Assembly: GCF_000143535.2 (NCBI RefSeq)
Contig: NC_037310.1
Coordinates: forward strand, 1,426,001-1,490,000
DNA from: Botrytis cinerea B05.10
Lineage: Eukaryota > Ascomycota > Leotiomycetes > Helotiales > Sclerotiniaceae
Length of the DNA: 64,000 nt
Direction: 5' to 3'
Shown here: in pieces, positions 12,758-22,265 of the stretch
Numbering within the stretch: position 1 is the first letter of the stretch
Layout: each line of letters begins with the position of its first letter
The notes under the pieces: model-generated
Databases searched by the model: none
Told to the model about the DNA's origin: nothing
What the model saw: the letters and a program-made list of their open reading frames with translations, nothing else
Program-made: the position numbers and the translations under genes

Positions 12758-13014
12758 TAGAGATCTCCTTTCTCCCTTTTAGATAGGAAGAAGACCAATC
12801 TGCACCAAGTATAATCGTATCTATTAAGTGATACGATTGATGCCACGGGTTCAGTATAGTGAATCCACAGGTATTACATTCTAGGACTCATGATCACAGC
12901 CAGCAAAGGTCATAGTTGTGGTTTGATAGCTCCATTTCTATTATTTAGCTACTTTGAACACAATACTTCATCTCTGGCCAAAATTGGAACCTCACGAATC
13001 TTCCTAATCCGCCT

Positions 13015-13452
13015 TCAGGAGCAGGGACAATGAAATCTGACACCGGGCGTGTCATTGTAAAAGCATGCATTACCATCGCCTTGGCACTGAGACCACAGTT
13101 GTCAGTTAAACTTCTTAAAATTTCAGAAATGGTGAAAAGAGCGGACTCGCGAGTTTAGAAATGAACTATACCAATTGACTAGTGTCACAGTTGCAAGAAT
13201 CGCCTACAGTCTCATCGACATCGTACGCACACACCTGAGTTCCCGTTTGACATGTCTTTGATAAATTAGTACGTAAATTACTCGATGGGTAAATTTGAAT
13301 TTATGGTGAAATATATGATGTGAGAAACATGAGTAGAGACTTACTCCACGATAGGTCGTTTCTGCTGCCCGTTGACCAAGTGTGGCTGCGGAGGCCAGAT
13401 GTGTGAGAAGCAGGGTGGCGATAACAGTTGCGCTGTTGAGAACGAGCTTCAT
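13015..13452 (-). CDS. Small secreted cysteine-rich protein with a duplicated 8-cysteine module (SSP1)
   Basis: Three exons (13452-13345, 13255-13172, 13086-13015) join in phase 0 to give 87 residues. Both introns (13344-13256 and 13171-13087) use GT...AG ends. Exon 1 encodes a signal peptide (MKLVLNSATVIATLLL...LASA, cleavage near residue 22) and a short linker with no cysteine. Exon 2 encodes C38-x6-C45-x11-C57-x-C59. Exon 3 encodes C65-x6-C72-x11-C84-x-C86 and stops one residue later. The second module keeps CQ-x-x-G after the first cysteine and an aromatic after the second. The product should be exported and cross-linked by four disulfides. Such proteins are often effectors or antimicrobial peptides; the actual role is unknown. 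I do not recognise a named family. Confidence 0.75.
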
Positions 13453-14092
13453 TATTGCAAGTCGGATGGTTGATATCTGGAAATTATAGGAATACTTTAA
13501 ATGTGGCTTGGACAAGGTGTTTTGGAACTTCGATAACTTAATTGACAACTGTTCGATATATATATAACTTGTAAAGTTACAGCGTCACTTTCGGGATTCG
13601 GTATAATCATATCCGATTGTTAGAATAGGGAAGGTGGTAAAACTGACAATAAGTTTAATGAAGTCATCGAATGTAGGATTTCAAATATGGAGGTTCTTAA
13701 TGCAACTGTACAAACCGTATATGCAATCCACATAGGTGCATTCTATATAGTTACAGGTTCGGGCCAACTTTCCGAACCGTATATGCACTCCATATATGTG
13801 CGTTCTATCCCTTTTGACTGCTGTGCCACTTTCCCGCCTTATCTTTGGCGAGGCAGCGAGTAGCTGGCAGTCAAGGGGTCATGTTTTCCTTGTTTGTCAG
13901 TACTTGCAGGCTCGGCCCAACCTTTATCTGTACTTGGGCGAATCCTGACAAGAGGTATATATAACTAAGTCTTGATCCCTATTATCTCAATTATTACTGC
14001 ATTTCAAACCATCTATTCAATCTTTGGAAATATCTCAGTCACTCAATTACCTTTTGGCTCCACAGCTCTCTGAAACACTCTGAGTCTTCAAT
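13453..14092. promoter_or_regulatory. Divergent promoter shared by SSP1 and SSP2
   Basis: The two secreted protein genes start from opposite edges of this 640-bp region. TATA-like runs stand at 13556-13567 (facing SSP1) and 13956-13965 (facing SSP2, in AGAGGTATATATAACTAAG). Two 34-bp direct repeats, 13713-13746 and 13775-13808, both begin AACCGTATATGCA and end TTCTAT. A second pair, CAGG-TCGG-CCAAC near 13755-13772 and 13906-13923, lies close by. These may be binding sites giving joint control; that is inference. Confidence 0.5.
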
Positions 14093-14445
14093 ATGAAAGT
14101 TTTCGTTATTACTTTGATAGTCACTGCACTTTCTGCCATTGGAATGGCTCAGGTTGGACCTTGTCTCAATCAGTATTTATCCACGGAATGCATATTAACT
14201 GCTAGAATTTCGCTGAAGTCTGATTTAGAGCCGACCCTGATGGGGGAATTGGAAATTACTGTTACTGCGAGGGAGATGGTAAGTCTTATATCGTTCCACA
14301 ACGCAAATTGCACCCTTTCTTGATCAACTTCTTATCCTTGGTATTATTCATATACTAAACTTTTGGATCTCCAGGTTTATGCTATTTTGAGGGGACTGGA
14401 ACAAATGGTTGTGCTCCGCCTTCCAGTGATCAATATCCTTGCTAG
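14093..14445 (+). CDS. Small secreted cysteine-rich protein (SSP2)
   Basis: I read three exons: 14093-14172, 14229-14278 and 14375-14445, giving 66 residues. Phases 2 and 1 at the joins match the frame exactly. The first intron (14173-14228) has a GTATTT donor, an ATTAAC branch-like site and a TTTAG acceptor. The second (14279-14374) has GTAAGT, ATACTAAAC and CCAG. Residues 1-19 are a signal peptide (MKVFVITLIVTALSAIGMA). The mature part has six cysteines (C24, C38, C40, C46, C56, C66), and the tail reads YCYCEGDGLCYF then GTNGC and ends on C. CEGDG-x-CYF recalls CQGDG-x-x-CFY in SSP1, so the two may be related. If exon 1 is not spliced, an alternative 76-residue frame results that lacks these cysteines, so the spliced model is preferred. 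Confidence 0.65.
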
Positions 14446-14708
14446 AGGGTACTCGCAAGGGAGCCTGTGCTCACAGCGCACAAGAGCTTGCACTGAAAAG
14501 GTAAGTTCTTCTCTTATCAAGTCTAATACGTTGGCTTCCTTACGAGAAGAGATCACTGAAATCCTTTTCATCCTGCGAATGGGCTCCATAGCCCTTAAAA
14601 GCTGAAGTTTCCTCTGAGTTATAGGAGACATGGACTTATACTCTTTCTCCCTTCTTGTATCTCACTCTTCCTCTCGGAAAATGCATCTAATGGATTTAAT
14701 ATTGACAG

Positions 14709-14851
14709 GCTGTTATTTCCCTGGCGCTGGAACAAACGATTGCGTAGACTCCTCGGAACAAATCTCTTGTCTTAGGATTAGGAACAGGGTCATGTGGGAT
14801 TACTCGATCTACTATCAAGACAAGTCGGACTCTCTCCAAAATGTAAAATGA
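14709..14851 (+). other. Duplicated, possibly alternative, terminal exon of SSP2
   Basis: Just after a TTGACAG acceptor the sequence reads GCYFPGAGTNDCVDSSEQ, clearly similar to LCYFEGTGTNGCAPPSSDQ in SSP2 exon 3. The acceptor phase is the same as that of exon 3, so exon 2 (ending 14278) could splice to either one. Using this exon would give a product of about 90 residues with a longer, cysteine-poor tail ending at 14851. The region in between (14446-14708) has a GTAAGT at 14501 but no frame that links cleanly. It may be a mutually exclusive exon or the decayed end of a tandem duplicate gene. Confidence 0.5.
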
Positions 14852-15369
14852 GGAATAGGGTTTGAATGATATGTTTACTATAAATAAGAATAATAATGCA
14901 TATGGGTGACATTGTACTACAGCTATTACAAGATCGTCTCTTCTGTAATTCATATTCTCAAACTTTACAAGTTGTACCGGTGTACCTCGTATTCTATTCC
15001 TTCTAATCTCATATCTTACAACTAAGAACTCTAAGATTGCATTCAACCTTATTATAATCAAATTTAAACTATACAACCAGAATATCAAATCAGCCAAATT
15101 ATTAAATAAACTTTTTATAATCTTTAAAAGAAAACGGCAAATATTCTTTTTTTCAATAAAAAATATTTATTATTATTAAATCGATTTATAATCTATTATT
15201 ACTAATCTATTGAATATTCACCATAAGTGTTAATAACTCTTTAATATTTATTAATATCCTTACTAGATTATCTCTATTATTTATTTCGATTAATCCTTTA
15301 GAAGTTTAATTAATTTTATATTTTTGAAATATTATAATAAATATAATAATGTAATTTATAATGAACTCG
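14852..15369. other. AT-rich intergenic stretch
   Basis: Composition becomes strongly AT-biased from about 15080 and leads into the next pogo-type element. I see no gene in it. Confidence 0.4.
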
Positions 15370-17181
15370 AACATATAGGGAACTCGAACACTTTTTCAAT
15401 TATTCTACATACAATCTTATTCTACAAACTATATACTCCTCTAATTCTAATTCTAAATCACTTAAACTATTCTCTAGCTCTTCCTTTTCAATCTCCTTCT
15501 CTAATTCTTTAATTGAACATTTATATAGCCATCCTTATAGCTTTTTCTTCTTAAACTTTTCCTCTACCTTACATACAATTTTAAATACTTTTTAAATACT
15601 AAATACAAATTAACCTTATAATTTGATTCTCTTATCTTTAATTCTCTTCTTTCAAATCTCAATTACCTTTTGAATATTAACAAATTATTTTCTAAATAAA
15701 ATTATTTCAATATTTTGAGATTCTATAAATCTAATCATTTTTTTAATATATTAACAAATTAATAATACAAAAGAATCACTATTTATTAAAACTGAATTAA
15801 AAATCTAATTTGCTTGCCTTAATTCTATCCTATTTAAAAAAGAATTTCAAAATATAAAAAAATCTAAATCTTAATTAATAATTCTTATTTATAGAATAAA
15901 AGATTATTAGAAAAAATTAAATAATAATATATCAAATACTTTTTATAAAAAAAAAATATCAAATCAGCTCTTCTCTAACTAGTTTTAATATTAAAAAAAT
16001 TAAATATCTTTATTCTAATCTTTTGAAAGAGTTCTATCCATTCAGTTCTTTGAATTCGCTTTATACCAACTTAAGAATACCAATCGATCTCTAAAGAATA
16101 ATATCACTTCATTAGCCCACATACCCCAACATCAAAAGGCTGAAGCAGATAAGAGCAATGAGGAGATAATATAAGCAATTCAATACCCTTTCTTATACAA
16201 AGAGCAATTAGATTGCTTATAATATAGCTTAAATAGCTATCCATAATTAAAGTCGAGGCTAATTATCTAATACTTTCTTGAATTCTGGTTCAAAAAACTA
16301 TATATAGTTATTCTAATCTATAACTATTTAAGGTTCATTCATTTGTACTAATAGAAAACTACCAGTTTTGAAATGTATTCTTTGGAATCCATATAGAATT
16401 CGTATTCTAAACCTTGAAAATGATTATAGGTAATAAAGCCTTTCCAATTACATTGATATATTCAAATATAGTTATCTATTCTTGCTTGTTAGCTATAACT
16501 TTCCAATTCGATTTCTGAATAGAATCGATTATAATATATATACTTTGAATACTTCCAACTTCAAATTCGGTTTCGTTTATATTATATATATCATCTAATT
16601 TATACTTTCGTTCAATAAGATGTGTACGAAATGTATCAAACTAAACCTGAATATTCTCCGGAGTTGCTTTTTTAGCTTTATTAGACTCTAATTGATGTGA
16701 ATAGCATCTTTTAAGTTCTGAATATCGTTTTTGGAATCTATAGATCCATTTGTAGCTTATAAATGAAATTTCTATTGAGATAGGATTTCGAAATGATACA
16801 ACCTGAATATATTGAAAATGAATTTCGTTAGCCATTGCCTTCACCAATATAGATATAATAGAGAATCTAGTAATAGTAAATTGTGAAATTCATTATACAA
16901 GAGTTTTTTCTTTTATGTTTGAAAGAATTTGAGCTATTTCGTAGATTTGGGAATGTGTTTTCTTTCTAGCTAGCCTATCAGCTAAGATAGACTTAGGGAC
17001 TTCAAAATGCTCTGCAACCTTTCTAATTGATTTAAATTCTTTCAATTGAAATGAAATTATAGCCTTTTGAAGCTTCTCTTCAATTTGAACAGGTGTAGAA
17101 GGTGATTGGATATGCATAATAAAAGTTATTACGGTTTCAAGTTGGTGAAGGGCTAAAAGTGTCCGAGTTCCCCATACGTTA
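15370..17181 (-). mobile_element. pogo/Fot1-type DNA transposon (second family), degenerate
   Basis: Inverted ends frame the unit: AAAAGTGTCCGAGTTCCCCA at 17155-17181 and its imperfect inverse GGGAACTCGAACACTTTT near 15370-15395. Minus-strand remnants run in transposase order: a psq-type helix-turn-helix (IRKVAEHFEVPKSILADRL, about 17045-16960), a CENP-B/Tc5-type domain (RFQKRYSELKRCYS then ATPENIQ, about 16760-16650), a NINETEF block near 16590, and PHCSYLLQPFDVGVCGLMK near 16120-16180. Stops interrupt every part. The ends differ from those of the 10902 element, so this is another family. Its right end lies about 115 bp before the start codon of the broken gene SSP3. Confidence 0.75.
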
Positions 17182-17298
17182 CGTTACTGAGAGAAAACAC
17201 CATAGAGTTAGAAAGTCTGCTTTATTTACTTTACCTTTCTTCTTACTCTTTAAAATTTTCATATCATCCCAAATTTCAATCAAGTCCTATTCTACAAT

Positions 17299-17540
17299 AT
17301 GCGTTTCCAAGTATTTCTCCTTACAACAATTATTGCTATGGCAATTGCTTCGCCTGCCGATTTGCTGCCTAAGGTAAGTAAAGAGGATCTTTATAGAAGT
17401 TAATATTATAAGGATACTAATACAAATCTATTATTAAAATAGAAAAGCGATATAGCTACATCACCAACATTGATTCAGAAAAGAGTAAGTGATCTATCGC
17501 CTGTCGTCTGGAAACAAATACTTTGGCATTAATACAGCTG
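17299..17540 (+). pseudogene. Small secreted protein gene cut by an LTR insertion (SSP3)
   Basis: Exon 1 (17299-17373) encodes a clear signal peptide, MRFQVFLLTTIIAMAIASP, followed by ADLLPK. A 69-nt intron (17374-17442, GTAAGT...TAG) leads to exon 2 (17443-17484), which encodes a short propeptide ending in a Lys-Arg site. A second intron (17485-17537, GTAAGT...ACAG) is followed after only three bases by the start of an LTR at 17541. The layout, signal peptide exon then small phase-0 exons, is like SSP1, so the lost part may have held the mature cysteine-rich region. I did not find it downstream. Without the insertion the product cannot be known. Confidence 0.5.
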
Positions 17541-17591
17541 TGTTACGACGGATTAATAACAGGCTGTAGAATCACCAATGTATAGGCTATA
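17541..17591 (+). repeat. Fragment of gypsy LTR, less mutated
   Basis: The first about 50 bp match the start of the LTR at 1553/8062 but retain CpG and CpA sites (TGTTACGACGG, CAGGCTGTAGAATCACC). After CTATAATAG the similarity stops, so only the LTR edge remains. It marks an insertion into SSP3. Confidence 0.65.
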
Positions 17592-19081
17592 ATAGTAAAT
17601 ATTTAGAATAATAATTGGATCTAAATATTTCTCTATTGGGAAAATTGTGATATAGTTTTTGGGTACTTTTTGGATTTATAACTTTCTTTATAATATTAAT
17701 ATATAATAAAATTTTAATAATTGGAAATGTAATATTCTTTTTGTTGATATTTATAATAAATAATATTCTTTATATAGTTTGTATATAGTATTGTAATGGG
17801 TTTGATATTGATTAATTTATTTTTTTGAATCTTTTTTTGAATTGATTTTAAAGGTTTTATAATAATATTTATTTATTATTCGATTTCGAAATGGGTTTGT
17901 TTTGATAAGTATTGTAAACTTTAAAATGATTGAATTTGTTTGTAGAATCCTTATAATTCATTAATATCTTATCTATAATAAAACTTATTTATATTTTCTA
18001 GTCTACAGGTTTGTTTTATTGATTTGTTTTTGAATTTTAATTATTATAAAGATTTTAATATTCTTTTAATTATATACAGATATAATTTTATAAAAAGCTT
18101 TTCTTTTCAAATACTATTTGCTTTTAGTTCGATATCCTTTTTTAGATTCTCCAAATAGCTTACAAATATATTTATTGATTGTTTCAATTATTATTTCATA
18201 TAAATAATTCACTAAATTGTTTATCACTATCGATTCCCTTTATTTATAATAGAATCATATATATATTTCTTGAAATTGAACTAATTTAAACTAATATTAA
18301 TTGATTTGCTTTCATATCAACACTATACCAATAAAAACTACTTTTCAAAATATTAAATAATATAATTAATCTTCTTTTTATTTATCGAGAAATAATATCC
18401 ATTATTACTTTGAAATATGATTTCTATTTGAAAAAAGAAATCCTTAGTTTTTCCAATATTCTCACCTATATATTTCTTCAATCTTTATAATTTTGAAAGT
18501 TTCCTTTAATTAAATATAATAATCTAATAAATTGATAGTAGTAGAACTGCAACACTATTATTATTAACCAAAAGAAAAATATATAAATTATATTTTATAA
18601 CCCTTTTATAAATCTATTTTATTCTCTCCATTTCTTTTATCATTTTATTAAATATCTCCTTTTACATTAAACCATCTATAATATCAATTCATCATTATAA
18701 TATTACTTAAATATTAACAATTATTTCTTAAAAATTTTAATTATCTCCATTAATAAATTATTATTATTCTATCATTTAACTTTTATTACTATCATTTTAA
18801 AAAAACCCTTCAACACCTCCTTCTAATTAGCTTAAAATTATACTAAAGAATTCTTTACTATCTCTTCCAAATATTCTTTTTATAAAAACTATAATAATAT
18901 CAATAATAATTCACTATTTAAATTAATTAATAAATTACTTCTTTTTTAAAAAAATAAAAAGAACTATTAAAATAAATAATAATAATAAATCAATTAGTAT
19001 ATTATAACATTAAAACTTTTTATTGTTTTTCTATAACTATATAAATTATACAATTTATATATATATGAGTTCCATTTAGTA
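17592..19081. other. AT-rich, RIP-like repeat wreckage
   Basis: This is about 1.5 kb of extreme AT bias with pyrimidine-rich runs and no open frame of note. It is probably an old retroelement body, since it follows an LTR edge, but I could not read a reverse transcriptase or transposase motif in it. Confidence 0.4.
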
Positions 19082-19522
19082 TAACGTAGTTTATCAGCGA
19101 GCGGATCATATCACCGAGCGGATCACTTAATTTATATACAAAATTCGTCTGTGTGTAACCGTGCACTTTCTTTATATAATAATATAATTTAAAGAAAGCT
19201 GAAAATATTGAAATTTAGTTATATGGATATTATAAAAATCTAATTATTTATTAAAAAATCAAATTATTATAATAGTTATTATAAAAATAACTTTTTTGTA
19301 ATGAAAATCGTGACAATTTCTATTTTTTCTAGAATATAATAGAAATATGTATATAAAAACTAGATTTCTAAAAAGACTCAGCTTTAATATTATTTTCAAT
19401 CTTTTTATTTTTCAAAAATAATGTTTAGTCATTAAAATAAGAATATTTAAAAATAGCTAATTTTGGTGTATTTTCAAATGATCCGCTCGGTGATATGATC
19501 CGCTCGCTGATAAACTACGTTA
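19082..19522. mobile_element. MITE of the pogo/Fot1-type family
   Basis: The 441-bp unit has 44-bp inverted ends that look identical: TAACGTAGTTTATCAGCGAG onward at 19082-19125, and the inverse at 19479-19522. The first 17 bases equal the ends of the 1856-bp transposon at 10902. It has no coding capacity, so it would depend on that transposase. The interior resembles the copies near 19790 and 38871. Confidence 0.85.
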
Positions 19523-19789
19523 CAATAGATTTGAGGGATTTATTATCACATACCTAATTAAGCCGGTCACGTTTTGTCCCGTAACAATTATATATTAGAT
19601 TGAAATTGTTTTATAACAATTTAGCCTTTTTATTGGCCGAAACAATTCTACCCTAGCATCAATATATTACTTATAACCAATCAAAAAGGGTTCCATAAAT
19701 CTATAAATATAAAAATGACCTACTTTATAGATATATGATTATATAATACATATATGAAGTACATTTCCATTTCGTTTGCTTTTACGAAT
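19523..19789. other. Spacer between two MITE copies
   Basis: The stretch contains GTCACGTTTTGTCCCGTAACA and otherwise AT-rich sequence. I see no gene and no clear element ends in it. Confidence 0.3.
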
Positions 19790-19961
19790 CCATAATAGAA
19801 ATATTTATATAAAAACTAGTTTTTTAAAAAGTTCAATTTTTATTATTATTTAATATTCTTTTCTTTTCCGAAAATAATGATTAGTTATTAAAATAAGAAT
19901 ATTGAAAAAGGCCTAATTTTGGTGTATTTTCAAATGGCCCGCATGCTGATAAGCTACATTA
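19790..19961. mobile_element. Truncated copy of the same MITE
   Basis: About 170 bp aligns with the right half of the 19082-19522 MITE (AGAAATAT-TATATAAAAACTAG through TAATTTTGGTGTATTTTCAAA). It ends with an inverted terminal repeat, GCATGCTGATAAGCTACATTA. No left end was found. Confidence 0.6.
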
Positions 19962-20204
19962 TAACTTTCATGGCTTTCAAACTCTTTCATAGCTCTTACA
20001 GCTTTCAAAAACGAAAGCTTTGAAAGGGAGAGCTCTATTATGAAACATCAATACAGAATTGATATCGGATCAATCATTTATTCAATACAAAGTTTTTATA
20101 TTATATATAACTTCACTTTCGAAAAAATGAAAGGAATGAATGAAAAGTCTTATACTCTCCTAGACCCTATTATACGCTAGTCGTCACCTTGCATTGATTC
20201 TAAT

Positions 20205-21100
20205 ACTAATAAGGTCTAATAAGGTCTAATAAGGTCTAATAATTATAATAAATCGATCTGAACGCACCCTAAATACCTAGTGGTAACTTCAATTGAAGCT
20301 TGACTTGCGCAGGAATTGCTACTGGCTGTGACGACCGAGGCCGCTTTGGGCTGCGATAAGCGGGAGTTCACCTCTTTGAACAGCTTCAGCAACAACGATA
20401 TTATTGTTGGCTCGGGCAAACTCAAGACGAGTATGAGCTTGTCTAACAGCGACACGTTGCGAGTCACTCCTATCAATAGGAATGATTAGCTAAGCTATAT
20501 GACATAGAAAGCATCCTTTCGTAACTATATAAAGGAATATTGCAAGTTTCTCTTCAATTGTAACACTAAGAGAAGATCGAAGTTTAGTATATTCGAATAC
20601 AAAGTCTTGTAATTTTATAAATATAGCTTTTAACATTGGAGTATCGCTAATCGTGATTTTTGTTAGCATAATAGCGACGACGAGAGCAGCGATGCGAAGG
20701 TAGTGATAATGAGGTGGCGATGATAAGGTGAGGTTGATAAAAGTGACGACGATAAGGTAAAGTTGATAAGGGTAACTAACGATGATAAGGTGATAATGAA
20801 GATAGATGGATAATATGATAATAGATGATGTAATCAATTGAAAATTAGCTTGCTTTTTCTTCAAAGATTCAAGAAGGTTCACAAAATGTTGTCAAATGCT
20901 TTTCAAAGTTGCATTTGAGATTTTGATGATATGTTGTGAATATAGAGTTGTAGATTTTGTAGAACAACATTCGCATTCGGTAAACACGTTTTGTTGTCAA
21001 TATTTGTAGATAACAAATGTAGCCTAAATGGGCGTTTATCGAACGCGAATGCTGAACTTTGTAATCAACATCGCCTAAAAAAATCGATCCGAACGGGCCC
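20205..21100 (-). mobile_element. PIF/Harbinger-like relic
   Basis: On the minus strand, 20882-20490 stays open and ends with SSLSVTIEEKLAIFLYIV, which resembles the -SVEEKLAIFLYIV- segment near the start of fungal PIF/Harbinger transposases. The rest of a transposase is absent. A terminus-like motif, AATCGAT-C-GAACG-nnCCCT, occurs at 20241-20260 and again at 21082-21100, in the same orientation rather than inverted, so complete ends were not defined. A threefold AATAAGGTCT repeat lies at 20205-20235. Another open stretch (20476-20243) has no recognisable domain. This is a low-confidence assignment. Confidence 0.35.
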
Positions 21101-21495
21101 TTATTATATGAATAAAGACAATAATTGTTACGACTGTAAAAGTAAAAGTATTAATGATGATTGAAAGAAAACAACAAAAGAGAGAGATTGTAGCATCATT
21201 ATATATTAATATTCTGATCCTTCTTTCTTGTCATTTAGTGTATGAGAAGAGATATGAAAGGAAGAGACTATGTAGTGTGAGATCGAAAGCACGTGACCTA
21301 AAAGTCACTCGCTACCAGCGTTTAGTATTTATAGCTTCTCTTTCGTAGACCTAAAAACAACACCGATTTTACCACTTTCTACGTTGACTCCCGAAGTTTG
21401 AGTGCTCAAATTTAGCCGCCCCCCACCCCCTCTCACCTCGCTGCCGCGATGTAGTGATTCACCCCATTTTACTATGTGTAGCCACTTGCTCTAGT
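21101..21495. other. Intergenic, nothing recognised
   Basis: Ordinary composition with short frames only. A C-rich run (CCGCCCCCCACCCCC) lies at about 21416-21431. I see no gene. Confidence 0.4.
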
Positions 21496-21503
21496 ACTGG
21501 TAT

Positions 21504-21855
21504 CAGTGGTCGCAATGGGTGGGTTTCGTACTAATTTTCGAAAACCCAATTCAAGCCATTATTAATGGGTAGCCAATCAAACGCCCCAATACCCAGCCAT
21601 TATGAATAGCCCAAAATACCCGTTTGCACCCACGGATACCCACGGGTACCCGTAGGTTTGCAATTTGTATATATTTTATATACAAAAATCAAAGAAATTG
21701 TTTATGAGACTGAAATTAATAACGATCTTTACTATATTAGGATAAAATCCTAAGCGAATGGGGCTTATTAAGCAATACCCGTACTACATACACTTTACCC
21801 AGTCAACCCACGAAAATGAGGCACTAATACCTATAGCCACCCGTTGCGACCACTG
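21504..21855. mobile_element. hAT-type MITE with 8-bp target duplication
   Basis: The 352-bp unit starts CAGTGGTCGCAATGGGTGG and ends with the inverse CCACCCGTTGCGACCACTG. The 8-bp sequence ACTGGTAT flanks both sides (21496-21503 and 21856-21863), the duplication length of the hAT superfamily. The left half is rich in ACCC-GGGT short repeats, usual in hAT subterminal regions. It has no coding capacity. Confidence 0.85.
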
Positions 21856-21863
21856 ACTGGTAT

Positions 21864-22265
21864 ATGCGAAGGCTTTTCTTGTGTGACCATTATTATCTTC
21901 TACTCTTTTACAATAGCTATAAACAAGGAACTAATGAGATATGAATTGAATCTGAGGAAGGCTCTAAGTGACTTTATATTTTATACTAAGAATAGTAATG
22001 GCTATAAGGTGTTTCATCAAAATCATATCATTTCATTCCTTCTATAACTGCTTTATTTACATCTTCATTAAATACTCGTGAAGTTACTTAGCTACTGCGA
22101 ACAATTAGTATCTCGTTTTCTCAATCAATTGATTTCCTGTTATTTTATTCCATTCGATAGCAATTATTAACAAGAATGTTCGGAATAATAAGTGATAAGT
22201 AGTATCTAGAAATTCTATATACTTCTAGATTTGTGATAGAGATTAGGCTATTGATCTTATACTAC
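21864..22265. other. Intergenic, 3' side of the F-box gene
   Basis: AT-leaning sequence without a convincing frame. A 67-codon frame at 21844-22047 overlaps the MITE end and has no known motif. Confidence 0.35.
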
